From Gemmobacter nectariphilus DSM 15620 (lineage in GTDB: Bacteria; Pseudomonadota; Alphaproteobacteria; Rhodobacterales; Rhodobacteraceae), in assembly GCF_000429765.1 (NCBI RefSeq), contig NZ_AUCM01000005.1, positions 1-64,000 on the forward strand: a DNA stretch of 64,000 nucleotides. The letters are read 5' to 3'. The notes under the pieces were generated by a model. That model saw only the letters and a program-made list of their open reading frames with translations, had not been told where the DNA came from and searched no databases. A program made the position numbers and the translations under genes. How positions within the stretch are numbered: the first letter of the stretch is position 1; each line of letters starts with the position of its first letter. This document shows, piece by piece, positions 8,155 to 17,046 of the stretch.

Positions 8155-9373
8155 GCCCCGCCGTCACCAGCCCCTTGGACAGTCCAAGGGGCTCGGTGAC
8201 CGGATACGCCAGATAGCTGGCCAGATTGACGGCATAATAGCTGATCGCCACCACCGATAGCCCTTCGACCGTCGCTTGCAGACGCAGTTGCAGATCGGCG
8301 CGGCGATCCATGCTTTCCAGCAATTTCTGGTTCTGCGCGCTGCGTTCCACATCGACCCGTGTGCGCAGCAGTTCGGACGCCCGCGCCGCGCGTTCAACCA
8401 TCTGGCCCAGCCGCGTTTCCGCCGATTTCACCGTGCGCATCGCCGGATCATAGCGGCGGCGCATGAATTCGGCCAAGGTCTGCCGCCCCTGCCAGCGCGT
8501 CTCGCGCAGAACCTCGATCCGGTCGTGAACGATCGCCTCATAGGCCGCCGTGGCCCCCGCCCGAAAGGCAAAGCGGGCGGCCAGCGTCTCCAGCTCGGCC
8601 GAGATGCGCAGCAGATCGTTCAGCGTGGTGTCCGGCGGGCTTGCCTCGTCACGCATCGCGCCGACCAGCGCCGACAATTGCGCCTCGACCGCGTTCAGCG
8701 GACCGCCAAGTTCGCGCGCGCGGCCAAGGCCCAGCATCGACATGGCGCGATAGGTCTCGATCTCGCTCAGGCGCTGGACAATGCGGCCGATGCGTCGGCT
8801 GCCGGTGTCGGGGCGGACAAAGACGGCAAAGCGCATGTTCCCCGCCGGGTCGATGCGGAAATCGCCCGCGACGATCGCCGCCCCGTCCAGCACCTCGGCA
8901 CAGGCCAGGCTTTCGGCGACGAACCAGTCGTCCAGCTTGCGCGGCACCTGCGCGGCATCATCGGGCATCGGCTCGATGCGGATCAGCATGGAACATAGCC
9001 GCTGGCCCGGCGCCTGGTCCAGCCAGTCCGCCGGGAACACATCGGTTTCGGCCGGGTCAAAGGGGCGCTCGGGCGCACCGGGGCAAAAGGCCGAATAGGT
9101 CACGAATTCGGTATGGCTTTCCCACTTCAGCAGGTGCCGCCCCAGCTGCGCCGAATGATGCGTGGCGTCGGGCTGCGGATGCGGGGCGCCGTGCCGGTCC
9201 AAGAGCGCCAGCAGATGCGCCCGGTCCCGCCCCCGGTCGCGCCGCGCGGCCTCGACGGGTTCCTTCACGGCCAGCAGCACAGCATGACACGGCGCCTCGA
9301 GCTGCGGAAACGGGCGGGCGTGCAGTTCGTTCACCAGCGCATAGCGCTGCGGGTGGTCGTCGATCGGGGCCAT
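8090..9373 (-). CDS. DUF3422 family membrane-anchored protein
   Basis: The 427-aa product matches the proteobacterial DUF3422 family by its N-terminus (YALVNELHARPFPQLEAP) and its central ALADFxxR-like region (TLAEFMRRRYDPAMRTV, about residue 297). The last about 75 residues form a helical hairpin: a predicted coiled coil (RVDVERSAQNQKLLESMDRRADLQLRLQ region) then two membrane segments, like a CorA-type tail. The start is ATG 9373; the frame runs much further upstream across the urease genes but that is antisense shadow. Its function is unknown. Confidence 0.85.
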   Translation of the reverse strand: MAPIDDHPQRYALVNELHARPFPQLEAPCHAVLLAVKEPVEAARRDRGRDRAHLLALLDRHGAPHPQPDATHHSAQLGRHLLKWESHTEFVTYSAFCPGAPERPFDPAETDVFPADWLDQAPGQRLCSMLIRIEPMPDDAAQVPRKLDDWFVAESLACAEVLDGAAIVAGDFRIDPAGNMRFAVFVRPDTGSRRIGRIVQRLSEIETYRAMSMLGLGRARELGGPLNAVEAQLSALVGAMRDEASPPDTTLNDLLRISAELETLAARFAFRAGATAAYEAIVHDRIEVLRETRWQGRQTLAEFMRRRYDPAMRTVKSAETRLGQMVERAARASELLRTRVDVERSAQNQKLLESMDRRADLQLRLQATVEGLSVVAISYYAVNLASYLAYPVTEPLGLSKGLVTAGLTLPVVLLVWLMIRRIRQKMH

Positions 9374-9655
9374 GGTCCAGTTCCTTTTGCCGCAAGTTTC
9401 GGCCGTCGGGCGCCTGGTTCCAGCACAAATGCAGTATGCCGGGGTATGCGGCCCGGGTGTTGCCCAAACGCCCCGCCGCATTGCGCCTGCAAAAGCGGCA
9501 GCGCCGCCCGCGCAAACTGCAGACTGCCCAAATACCGCGCCATATGCCCATTTCTTGCGCAGATACGCCGCCATGGCCCGCGCCACGGCAGACACCACCC
9601 GCTTGGCGGTTGAGCCGCCCCGGCGCCCGGTGACACTGGAGGGCGGAGGACCCGC

Positions 9656-10474
9656 ATGACCGCCTTGCCCACCCTGTCCATCCCCCCGACCCGGATGCAG
9701 CGCAGCCGCGGAGAGGTCACGGCCTCGTGGCGGATGTCGGGCGGACAGGCACGGCTGCACGGGCTGCGCCAGGCCGGATCGGCCCGCGCCATTGCCTTGC
9801 CAGGGCCGGAACTTGTGGTGCTGAACACCTCGGGCGGGCTGACGGGCGGTGATCGGCTGTCGGTCGCGCTGGACGTGGGCGATGGCTGCCGCGTCACGGC
9901 AACCACCCAGACGGCCGAGCGGTTCTATCGCGCCGCCGAAGGGCGGGCGCAGATCGACATGTCCATGACGGTGGGCGCCGGCGGGCATCTGGACTGGCTG
10001 CCGCAGGAAACCATCCTGTTCGACGCCTGCGCGGCCGAGCGGCGCACGACCATCGACCTTGCCGCCGATGCCGGTTGCCTGACGCTGGAGACGCTGGTGA
10101 TGGGCCGCGCCGCCATGGGCGAGACGCTGGCCCGCGTCAACCTGCGCGACTGGCGGCTGATCCGCCGTCAGGGCCGCCCCGTGCATCTGGAGCCGCTGGC
10201 GCTTGATCCCGCGCGGATCGGCCCGCAGGCCGCGGGGCTCGCCGGGGCGCGGGCGGTGTCCACCGTGGTCATGGTGACCCAGGGCGCCGAAGATGCCATC
10301 GGCCCCGCCCGCGCCGCGCTGACCGAACCCGGCGTCACCGCCGCCGCCTCTGGCTGGGATGGCCGGCTGGTGGTGCGCCTGATGGCCCCCGATGGCTGGC
10401 CTCTGCGCCGCCAGCTTGTCCGCCTGCTGGCCGCCCTGCGCCAGTCCCCCCTGCCCCGCGTCTGGCAAAACTGA
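9656..10474 (+). CDS. ureD: urease accessory protein UreD
   Basis: UreD (272 aa) is a scaffold that binds apo-urease with UreF and UreG during nickel insertion. Family landmarks are LVVLNTSGGLTGGDRL near residue 58, ATTQTAERFYRA near 82 and the LPQETILFDACAAERR stretch near 113. It is the first gene of the urease operon; its promoter must lie in the 282-bp gap shared with the divergent DUF3422 gene. It is 9 bp from ureA. GGAGGA sits just before the ATG. Confidence 0.95.
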   Translation: MTALPTLSIPPTRMQRSRGEVTASWRMSGGQARLHGLRQAGSARAIALPGPELVVLNTSGGLTGGDRLSVALDVGDGCRVTATTQTAERFYRAAEGRAQIDMSMTVGAGGHLDWLPQETILFDACAAERRTTIDLAADAGCLTLETLVMGRAAMGETLARVNLRDWRLIRRQGRPVHLEPLALDPARIGPQAAGLAGARAVSTVVMVTQGAEDAIGPARAALTEPGVTAAASGWDGRLVVRLMAPDGWPLRRQLVRLLAALRQSPLPRVWQN

Positions 10475-10483
10475 GGTCCGCCG

Positions 10484-10786
10484 ATGAACCTGACCCCCCG
10501 CGAAAAAGACAAGCTGCTGGTCAGCCTTGCGGCCATGGTGGCCCGGGGCCGTCTGGCCCGCGGCGTCAAGCTGAACCACCCCGAGGCGGTGGCGCTGATC
10601 ACCGATTACGTCGTCGAAGGCGCGCGCGATGGCCGGTCCGTCGCCGACCTGATGGAGGCAGGCGCCCATGTCATCACCCGCGATCAATGCATGGAAGGCA
10701 TCCCCGAGATGATCCATTCGGTTCAGGTCGAGGCGACCTTTCCCGATGGCACCAAGCTTGTCACCGTTCACCACCCGATCCGATAA
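10484..10786 (+). CDS. ureA: urease gamma subunit
   Basis: This is the smallest structural subunit of urease (urea to ammonia and CO2), 100 aa, the normal length. It starts [17 protein letters not shown] and contains [13 protein letters not shown] and [23 protein letters not shown], the diagnostic gamma-subunit blocks. It is separate from the beta subunit, not fused as in Helicobacter, with the permease gene in between. Confidence 0.97.
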   Translation: MNLTPREKDKLLVSLAAMVARGRLARGVKLNHPEAVALITDYVVEGARDGRSVADLMEAGAHVITRDQCMEGIPEMIHSVQVEATFPDGTKLVTVHHPIR

Positions 10787-10795
10787 GAGGCCCCG

Positions 10796-11350
10796 ATGCG
10801 CATTCTTCGTCTTGCTTTGCCGCTGACCTTCCTGCCGACGCTGGCGCTGGCCCATGCCGGCCACGATCAGGGCACCTTTGCCGCGGGTGCGCTGCACCCT
10901 GTAGGCGGCAGCGATCATGTGCTGGCCATGGTGGCGGTCGGTCTGCTGGCGGCGCAGATGGGCGGGCGGGCCTTGTGGGCCGCGCCCATGGCCTTTGTCG
11001 GCGCGATGGTCGCAGGCGGGCTGCTGGGCGCGGGCGGGCTGCCGTTTCCGGCGGTCGAGCCGATGATCCTGGCCTCGATCATCGTGCTGGGCACCATCAC
11101 CGCACTGGCCGCCCGCCTGCCGCTGACCGCCGCGCTGCCCATGATCGTGCTGTTCGGTGCGGCCCATGGCTGGGCACATGGCGCCGAGGGGCCGCAGAGC
11201 GGCCTTGCGCTGTATGCGCTTGGCTTTGCGCTGGTCACGGCGGCGCTGCATGTCGCGGGGATCGCGCTTGGCAAGGGCCTTGGCGCCCTGGCCCTGCGCG
11301 CCATGGGCGGGATGGCGACGGTCGCCGGCCTTGCGCTTGCGTTTGCGTAA
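10796..11350 (+). CDS. HupE/UreJ family nickel permease
   Basis: The product is an integral membrane protein, 184 aa, with a cleavable signal-like first helix ending in LALA. The family signature HPVGGSDHVLAMVAVGLLA (residues about 31-49) carries the His/Asp metal-binding residues, and a second His-rich loop reads AHGWAHGAEG near residue 122. HupE/UreJ proteins carry nickel for hydrogenase or urease. Its place between ureA and ureB is the known ureJ position in Rhodobacter and Bordetella-type operons, so nickel supply for urease is the likely role. Confidence 0.9.
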   Translation: MRILRLALPLTFLPTLALAHAGHDQGTFAAGALHPVGGSDHVLAMVAVGLLAAQMGGRALWAAPMAFVGAMVAGGLLGAGGLPFPAVEPMILASIIVLGTITALAARLPLTAALPMIVLFGAAHGWAHGAEGPQSGLALYALGFALVTAALHVAGIALGKGLGALALRAMGGMATVAGLALAFA

Positions 11351-11359
11351 GGTGCGCCG

Positions 11360-11671
11360 ATGATCCCCGGAGAACTCTTCCCCGCCGAAGGCGAGATCGT
11401 CCTGAACGCGGATGCGCCCGTGACCGTGCTGCTGGTCGCCAATACCGGCGATCGCCCCGTGCAGGTCGGCAGCCATTACCACTTTGCCGAAACCAATCCC
11501 GGCCTGTCCTTTGACCGCGACGCCGCACGCGGCCAGCGGCTGGACATTCCGGCCGGCACCGCCGTGCGGTTCGAACCTGGCCAGACGCGCGAGGTGCGGC
11601 TGGTGCCGCTGTCGGGCCGGCGCACCGTCTATGGCTTCAACGGCAAGGTGATGGGCGCGCTGGACGGTTGA
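11360..11671 (+). CDS. ureB: urease beta subunit
   Basis: This is a structural subunit of 103 aa, the usual length. It starts [13 protein letters not shown] and contains [18 protein letters not shown] and the C-terminal [14 protein letters not shown] block typical of UreB. It follows the permease gene by 9 bp. In most bacteria ureC comes next; here two unrelated genes intervene. Confidence 0.97.
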   Translation: MIPGELFPAEGEIVLNADAPVTVLLVANTGDRPVQVGSHYHFAETNPGLSFDRDAARGQRLDIPAGTAVRFEPGQTREVRLVPLSGRRTVYGFNGKVMGALDG

Positions 11672-11764
11672 CCGGCGCAATGCGTGGTGGAACGCTGCGA
11701 CGGCGCGGGCAGCCCCCGCGCCACACACCAGCGGGCCCCGCCCGCCTCAACAGGAACGAACGAC

Positions 11765-12580
11765 ATGTGCAACGCCTGCCTGATCGAAGACGTCAAACGC
11801 TCGATGCTGTCGCGCCGCTCGCTGTTCACTGGCGCCGCCGCCACCACGGCCGCCGTGATGGCCTCGGGCCTTGGATCGGCCCGGCCCGCCCTGGCACAAG
11901 CCTCGGGCAAGGTGGTCGATCTGACCCATGCCTATGACAGCACCTTTCCCACCTTCGACGGCAAGCCCGGCATCTTGTACGAACCCGCCGTCAAGTTCGA
12001 GGAATCCGGCTATCAGCTGTGGAAACTGACGATCTGGGAACATACCGGCACCCATATCGACGCGCCGCTGCACTTTTCCAAGGATGGCACCTCGGTCGCG
12101 GATCTGCCGCCCGAGAACCTGATCTGCCCGCTGTGCGTGATCGACCTCAAGGCCAAGGCCAAGGACGATCCGAACGCCATGGTCGAACCCGAAGACATTG
12201 AAAAATGGATCTCGGCCAATGGCGACATTCCGGCAGGTGCCTGCGTGGCCATGAACTCGGGCTGGGCCGACAAGGTGGCCAGCCCCGAATTTCGCAATAC
12301 CCCCGATGGCAACTTCGCCTTCCCCGGCTTTTCCAAGGCGGCGACCGACCGGCTGGCCGAACTGGGCGCGGCCTGCATCGGGGTGGATACGCTCTCGCTC
12401 GATCCTGGCAATTCGGCCGATTTCGCGGTGCATTTCAGCTGGCTGCCCTCGGGCCATTTCGGGATCGAAAACCTTGCCGGCCTTGACGCCGTTCCGGCCA
12501 AGGGCGCCACGATCTTCATCGGCGCGCCCAAGCACAAGCAGGGCACCGGTGGGCCGGCCCGCGTGATGGCGGTGATCTGA
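11765..12580 (+). CDS. Tat-exported cyclase/kynurenine-formamidase-like hydrolase
   Basis: This is a metal-dependent amidohydrolase-type enzyme of the cyclase family (PF04199 type), 271 aa. The active-site motif HTGTHIDAPLHF (residues about 96-107) is intact, supplying the metal-binding His and Asp residues. The N-terminus is MCNACLIEDVK followed by a twin-arginine signal (SRRSLF at 16-21, hydrophobic stretch, then PALAQA), so the mature protein is probably periplasmic. ATG 11765 is chosen because AGGAAC precedes it and it gives a normal Tat leader; an in-frame ATG at 11684 exists. It lies in the urease operon between ureB and ureC. Family members open lactams, formamides or ring amides; the substrate here is unknown. 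Confidence 0.85.
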   Translation: MCNACLIEDVKRSMLSRRSLFTGAAATTAAVMASGLGSARPALAQASGKVVDLTHAYDSTFPTFDGKPGILYEPAVKFEESGYQLWKLTIWEHTGTHIDAPLHFSKDGTSVADLPPENLICPLCVIDLKAKAKDDPNAMVEPEDIEKWISANGDIPAGACVAMNSGWADKVASPEFRNTPDGNFAFPGFSKAATDRLAELGAACIGVDTLSLDPGNSADFAVHFSWLPSGHFGIENLAGLDAVPAKGATIFIGAPKHKQGTGGPARVMAVI

Positions 12581-12581
12581 C

Positions 12582-12977
12582 ATGGCGACGGTTCCCCTGC
12601 TGAGCGATCAGGACGCCAGCCCGGATGCCCGCGCCGTGTTCGACGACATCCGCGCCAAGCGCCAGACGGATTACGTCAACAACTTCTGGCGCGCGCTGGC
12701 GCATGACCCGGATCAGCTGTCCGCGATCTGGACCCGTCTGCAAAAGGTGATGGCGCCCGGTGCCCTGGACCCGCTGGTCAAGGAGCTGATCTATGTCGCC
12801 GTCTCGACCGCCAACGGATGCAGCTATTGCGTGCATTCCCATACCGCGGCGGCCAAGGCCAAAGGCATGACGCCCGAGATGCATGCCGAACTTCTGGCGG
12901 TGATCGCCATGGCCAGCCAGACCAACGCGCTGGCGACCGCCCTGCAGGTGGAAACCGACGACAGATTCAAGGCCTGA
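12582..12977 (+). CDS. carboxymuconolactone decarboxylase / AhpD-like protein
   Basis: This is a small all-helical protein of 131 aa. The AhpD-type redox motif CSYCVHSH (about residues 84-91) has both cysteines and the conserved histidine, which points to peroxidase or thiol-redox activity rather than lactone decarboxylation. It begins one base after the stop of the exported hydrolase gene and precedes ureC by 53 bp, so it is part of the urease transcript. Its link to urease is not evident. Confidence 0.85.
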   Translation: MATVPLLSDQDASPDARAVFDDIRAKRQTDYVNNFWRALAHDPDQLSAIWTRLQKVMAPGALDPLVKELIYVAVSTANGCSYCVHSHTAAAKAKGMTPEMHAELLAVIAMASQTNALATALQVETDDRFKA

Positions 12978-13030
12978 AACCCGGCGCGGCCCCTGATGCG
13001 GGGCCGCGCCTCAACCCCCAAGGGAACCCG

Positions 13031-14773
13031 ATGCCGCACGCCATTTCCCGCGCCGCCTATGCCGACATGTATGGCCCCACCACGGGCGACCGCCTGCGGC
13101 TGGGTGATACCGACCTGATCATCCAGGTCGAACGCGACCTGATCGCGGAACGCTCTGCCGATGGTGGGAATGCCTCGCGCTATGGCGAAGAGGTGAAGTT
13201 CGGCGGCGGCAAGGTGATCCGCGATGGCATGGGCCAATCGCAGCTGACCCGCGCCCAGGGGGCGATGGATACGGTCATCACCAATGCGCTGATCGTCGAT
13301 CATACCGGCATCTACAAGGCCGATGTGGGCCTGCGCGACGGGCGCATCGCGGTGATCGGCAAGGCGGGCAACCCCGACACCCAGCCCGGCGTCAACGTCA
13401 TCATCGGCCCCGGAACCGAGATCATCGCGGGCGAAGGCCGGATCCTGACCGCAGGCGGCATGGACGCCCATATCCATTTCATCGCGCCGCAGCAGATCGA
13501 CGATGCGCTGCATTCGGGCATCACCACCATGCTGGGCGGCGGCACCGGCCCCGCGCATGGCACGCTGGCCACCACCTGCACCCCCGGCCCCTGGCACCTC
13601 GCCCGCATGTTGCAGGCGGCCGAGGCGTTTCCGATGAACCTCGCCTTCGCCGGCAAGGGCAATGCGTCCCTGCCCGCCGCGCTGGAAGAACAGATCCGCG
13701 CCGGCGCCTGCTGCCTGAAACTGCACGAGGATTGGGGCACCACCCCCGCCGCCATCGACTGCTGCCTGACCGTGGCCGAGGCGATGGATGTGCAGGTGAT
13801 GATCCACACCGACACGCTGAACGAATCCGGCTTCGTGGAGAACACCCTTGCCGCGATCAAGGGCCGCACCATCCACGCCTTTCACACCGAAGGCGCGGGC
13901 GGCGGCCATGCCCCCGATATCATCAAGGTGGTGGCCAGCCAGAACGTCATCCCCTCGTCCACCAACCCGACGATGCCCTATACGGTCAACACGATCGAGG
14001 AACACCTCGACATGCTGATGGTCTGCCATCACCTGTCGCGCAAGGTGCCCGAGGATGTCGCCTTTGCCGAATCTCGCATCCGGCGCGAAACCATCGCCGC
14101 CGAAGACCTCCTGCACGACATGGGCGCCTTCTCGGTGATCTCGTCGGACAGCCAGGCCATGGGCCGCGTGGGCGAGGTGATTACCCGCACCTGGCAGACC
14201 GCCCACAAGATGAAGAAACAGCGCGGTGCCCTGCCCGAGGAAACCGGGCCGAACGACAATGCCCGGGTCAAGCGCTATATCGCGAAATACACCATCAACC
14301 CCGCCATCGCGCATGGCATTTCAGCCCATATCGGCAGCATCGAACCCGGCAAGCGTGCCGATCTGGTGCTGTGGTCACCGGCCTTTTTCGGCGCCAAACC
14401 CGAAATGGTGCTGATGGGTGGCCAGATCGTCGTGGCCCAGATGGGCGATCCCAACGCCTCGATCCCCACGCCGCAGCCGGTCTACACACGACCGATGTTT
14501 GGCGCCTTTGGCAAGGCGCTGCCCCGCGCCGCCGCCACCTTTGTCAGCCAGGCCGCGCTGGACGAGGGCATCGGCCACCAGCTTGGCCTGGACAAGGAGC
14601 TGATCGCCGTCCGGCACACCCGCGGCATCGGCAAATCGGACATGCGGCTCAACAGCGCGACCCCGGCCATCGAGGTCGATCCCGAAACCTACGAGGTGCG
14701 CGCCGATGGCGTCCTGCTGACCTGCGAGCCGGCCACCGAACTTCCCCTCGCACAGCGCTATTTCATGTTCTGA
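13031..14773 (+). CDS. ureC: urease alpha subunit (catalytic)
   Basis: This is the catalytic nickel subunit, 580 aa, slightly longer than the usual 566-572. The ligands are present: His147 and His149 in MDAHIHF, the lysine to be carbamylated at 230 in [12 protein letters not shown], His232, and the flap motif MVCHHLS with the mobile cysteine and catalytic histidine. The start is ATG 13031 with AAGGGAA ahead and the family N-terminus [20 protein letters not shown]; the longer open frame from 12818 runs through the previous gene. Assembly requires UreDEFG encoded around it. Confidence 0.97.
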   Translation: MPHAISRAAYADMYGPTTGDRLRLGDTDLIIQVERDLIAERSADGGNASRYGEEVKFGGGKVIRDGMGQSQLTRAQGAMDTVITNALIVDHTGIYKADVGLRDGRIAVIGKAGNPDTQPGVNVIIGPGTEIIAGEGRILTAGGMDAHIHFIAPQQIDDALHSGITTMLGGGTGPAHGTLATTCTPGPWHLARMLQAAEAFPMNLAFAGKGNASLPAALEEQIRAGACCLKLHEDWGTTPAAIDCCLTVAEAMDVQVMIHTDTLNESGFVENTLAAIKGRTIHAFHTEGAGGGHAPDIIKVVASQNVIPSSTNPTMPYTVNTIEEHLDMLMVCHHLSRKVPEDVAFAESRIRRETIAAEDLLHDMGAFSVISSDSQAMGRVGEVITRTWQTAHKMKKQRGALPEETGPNDNARVKRYIAKYTINPAIAHGISAHIGSIEPGKRADLVLWSPAFFGAKPEMVLMGGQIVVAQMGDPNASIPTPQPVYTRPMFGAFGKALPRAAATFVSQAALDEGIGHQLGLDKELIAVRHTRGIGKSDMRLNSATPAIEVDPETYEVRADGVLLTCEPATELPLAQRYFMF

Positions 14774-14781
14774 TGCTTCAT

Positions 14782-14880
14782 CTTGCCACAAATACCCTGG
14801 GGGGAGCCGTGCGGAACGCACGGCCGGGGGGCAAGGCCCCCCGCCCACGGCTGGACCAGGCACCCCGTCTGTGGCATCCT
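14782..14880. repeat. intergenic AAATACCC repeat with two hairpins
   Basis: CTTGCCACAAATACCCTGGGG (14782-14802) is one copy of a dispersed repeat found about eleven times in the window. It is followed by two hairpins, GCCGTGCG..CGCACGGC and a G6/C6 stem with CAAG in its loop. It fills the 143-bp gap between ureC and the small gene at 14917. Confidence 0.6.
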
Positions 14881-14916
14881 GACCCAAGGGGAGGGGCCAT
14901 CCGACCGGGGGCCCCC

Positions 14917-15144
14917 ATGACGAACCGCCTGTCGCCTGCCAATTCCCGCCTCAGCCCCGCGCAATCGGCGCGGCTGGATCTGTTCCTGGCCAGCAGCGGC
15001 ATGGGTTGGAACCCCGCCCTCGACCGCCGCGCACGCGAGGATCTGTTCGTCCGCCTCGACGCCCTGCCCGATGCCGCCCTGCGCGCCATGGGCCTTTCGC
15101 GCGAGGGTCTCCCCGCCCATGTCTACCGCGACCTTCTGAGTTGA
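14917..15144 (+). CDS. small hypothetical protein between ureC and ureE
   Basis: The predicted product is 75 aa, starting MTNRLSPANSRLSPAQSARLD. The C-terminal half (LDALPDAALRAMGLSREGLPAHVYRDLL) resembles the C-terminal helix-turn of DUF1127-type small proteins, but the match is weak and by eye only. It ends 18 bp before ureE and reads in the operon direction. Coding potential is plausible: alanine- and arginine-rich but with a coherent amphipathic pattern. It may be a species-group-specific addition to the urease operon. Confidence 0.5.
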   Translation: MTNRLSPANSRLSPAQSARLDLFLASSGMGWNPALDRRAREDLFVRLDALPDAALRAMGLSREGLPAHVYRDLLS

Positions 15145-15162
15145 CCCCACCGAGTTGCCCCC

Positions 15163-15621
15163 ATGTCCACACTGCCCACCATCCGCCAGTTGCTGACCAC
15201 GGCCCCGCCCAAGACCCACGATACCGTGGTGCTCGATTACGATGGCCGCCTGATCCGCCGCCGCCGCCTTGTCACCACCTTTGGCAAAAGCTTCCTCGTC
15301 GATCTGGAATCGCTGACCAACCTTGACGACTACTGGGGGTTCGAGCTGTCGGACGGCACCACCGTTCAGGTCAAACCCGCCGAGGAGGATCTGGTCGAGA
15401 TCACCGGCAACTTGCCGCGCCTTGCCTGGCATATCGGCAACCGTCATACGCCGTGCCAGATCGAACCCGACCGCCTGCTGATCCGCCGCGACCATGTGAT
15501 CGAGGGGATGCTGACGCTACAAGGCGCCAGCCTGCGCATGGTGTCTGAACCCTTCACCCCCGAAGGCGGCGCCTATGGCCATGGCCGCACCATGGGCCAC
15601 GATCACGGCCACCAGCACTGA
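15163..15621 (+). CDS. ureE: urease accessory nickel metallochaperone UreE
   Basis: UreE (152 aa) delivers nickel to UreG and urease. The N-terminal domain (residues about 1-70) and the C-terminal metal-binding domain are recognisable; NLPRLAWHIGNRHTPCQ near residue 85 holds the conserved interface histidine. The tail ends GHDHGHQH, a short histidine-rich nickel-binding tail. One base separates its stop from the ureF start. Confidence 0.95.
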   Translation: MSTLPTIRQLLTTAPPKTHDTVVLDYDGRLIRRRRLVTTFGKSFLVDLESLTNLDDYWGFELSDGTTVQVKPAEEDLVEITGNLPRLAWHIGNRHTPCQIEPDRLLIRRDHVIEGMLTLQGASLRMVSEPFTPEGGAYGHGRTMGHDHGHQH

Positions 15622-15622
15622 C

Positions 15623-16255
15623 ATGCACCCCGGCCTTCTGACCCTTGTGCAATGGCTCTCCCCGGCCTTCCCGACCGGGGCCTTCGCCTATTCCCACGGG
15701 CTGGAAACCGCCATTGCCGACGGCCGCCTGCCCGATGCCGCAGCGGTCCAGGACTGGCTGGCCGAGATCCTGCGCCATGGCTCCGGATGGCAGGATGCGG
15801 TTCTGCTGGCCTGCGGGCTCAGGGGCGGCAAACTCGACGATCTCTCCGATCTTGCCCGCGCCCTTGCCAGCAGCGCCGAGCGCCTCGGCGAAACCATGGA
15901 CCAGGGCACCGCCTTTGCCCGAACCGTCGCCCATGTGACAGGCCGCCCGCTGCCGCCGCGCCCCCTGCCGCTGGCGGTGGCCGAAGCCGCCACCCCCTTT
16001 GCCCTGCCGGTGGCCGAGGTGGTCGCACTCTACCTGCATGCCTTCGCCTCGAACCTCGTCACCATCGCCGTGCGCGCCGTGCCGCTGGGCCAGTCCCAAG
16101 GCCAGGCGGTGCTGACGGCCCTGCACCCGCTGATCGCCCAATTGGCCAACCGGGCAACCACCGCCACACCCGACGACCTCGCCAGCTCTGCCTTTGCCGC
16201 CGACCTGACCGCGATGGCCCATGAAACCCTGCAACCAAGGCTGTTCCGCACATGA
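15623..16255 (+). CDS. ureF: urease accessory protein UreF
   Basis: UreF (210 aa) acts as a checkpoint for GTP hydrolysis by UreG in the UreDFG complex. It starts [28 protein letters not shown], the diagnostic N-terminal block, followed by an all-alpha body. The start at 15623 fits the family; the open frame extends 48 bases into ureE. The stop overlaps ureG as ATGA. Confidence 0.95.
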   Translation: MHPGLLTLVQWLSPAFPTGAFAYSHGLETAIADGRLPDAAAVQDWLAEILRHGSGWQDAVLLACGLRGGKLDDLSDLARALASSAERLGETMDQGTAFARTVAHVTGRPLPPRPLPLAVAEAATPFALPVAEVVALYLHAFASNLVTIAVRAVPLGQSQGQAVLTALHPLIAQLANRATTATPDDLASSAFAADLTAMAHETLQPRLFRT

Positions 16256-16869
16256 GCACCCACGGCCCCCTCCGCGTCGGCATCGGCGGCCCCGTCGGCG
16301 CCGGCAAGACCTCGCTGACCGAACACCTCGCCCGCGCCCTTGCCCCCCGCTGCTCGATGGCCGTCATCACCAATGACATCTACACCCGCGAGGATGCCGA
16401 TTACCTCATGCGCGCCCAGGTGCTGCCGCAAGACCGCATCCGCGGGGTGGAAACCGGCGGCTGCCCCCATACCGCCATCCGCGAGGATGCCAGCATCAAT
16501 CTGGCCGCCGTGGCCGACCTCACCCGCGCCTTTCCCGATCTCGACCTGATCCTGATCGAATCGGGCGGCGACAATCTGGCCGCCACCTTCTCGCCAGAAC
16601 TCGCGGATCTGACGATCTATGTCATCGACACCGCCGCCGGTCAGGACATCCCCCGCAAACGCGGACCGGGCCTGACAAAATCCGACCTGCTGGTCGTCAA
16701 CAAGACCGACCTCGCCCCCTATGTCGGCGTCGATCTTGCCCGTCTCGAACACGACACCCGCACCGCCCGCGGCACCCGCCCCTATGTCCTGGCGCAGGTC
16801 AAGTCCGGCAAGGGCATCCCCGACATCATCGCCTTTCTCGAAACCGAAGGCGGCCTGACCCTGGCCTGA
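16252..16869 (+). CDS. ureG: urease accessory GTPase UreG
   Basis: UreG (205 aa) is a SIMIBI-class GTPase that powers nickel insertion. The P-loop is GGPVGAGKT at residues 12-20. [18 protein letters not shown] near 65 holds the CPH nickel-binding motif, and [12 protein letters not shown] near 148 is the base-recognition NKxD motif. It is the last gene of the urease operon and is followed by a stack of hairpins. Confidence 0.97.
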   Translation: MSTHGPLRVGIGGPVGAGKTSLTEHLARALAPRCSMAVITNDIYTREDADYLMRAQVLPQDRIRGVETGGCPHTAIREDASINLAAVADLTRAFPDLDLILIESGGDNLAATFSPELADLTIYVIDTAAGQDIPRKRGPGLTKSDLLVVNKTDLAPYVGVDLARLEHDTRTARGTRPYVLAQVKSGKGIPDIIAFLETEGGLTLA

Positions 16870-16882
16870 CCGCTCCTCCTTG

Positions 16883-16976
16883 CCTTTTTCCAAATACCCG
16901 CCCGCGGCAGGCGCGGCGCGCGGAACGCGCGCCGCCGGGCCCAAAGCCCTTGCGCGCCCGGCAGGGCGCGCAAGGG
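16883..16976. terminator. repeat copy plus two strong hairpins after ureG
   Basis: A dispersed-repeat copy (CCTTTTTCCAAATACCCGCC, 16883-16902) is followed by a 10-bp GC hairpin (16913-16922 with 16926-16935) and a perfect 13-bp hairpin (CCCTTGCGCGCCC 16947-16959 with 16964-16976). No T run follows, but the stems are strong enough to end or protect the urease transcript. Confidence 0.6.
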
Positions 16977-17000
16977 GTGCGGGAGCCGCCCCGAAATGCA

Positions 17001-17027
17001 AAAGGCCCCGCGCATCGCGGGGCCTTT
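17001..17027. terminator. bidirectional terminator between ureG and pntB
   Basis: AAAGGCCCCGCG (17001-17012) pairs perfectly with CGCGGGGCCTTT (17016-17027) around a CAT loop. The A/T ends give a short T tract in both directions, fitting the convergent ureG and pntB ends. Confidence 0.85.
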
Positions 17028-17046
17028 CCACATTCTGAAACCCTGA

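Noticed and set aside
9374-9655. Sigma-54 promoter before ureD
   Set aside because: I looked for a TGGCAC-N5-TTGC pattern in the divergent gap and found no convincing match.
9374-11728. 1212-aa minus-strand protein covering the urease region
   Set aside because: Only the part below 9374 is DUF3422. The rest is antisense to ureD, ureA, hupE/ureJ and ureB and shows Arg/Gly/His-rich shadow composition.
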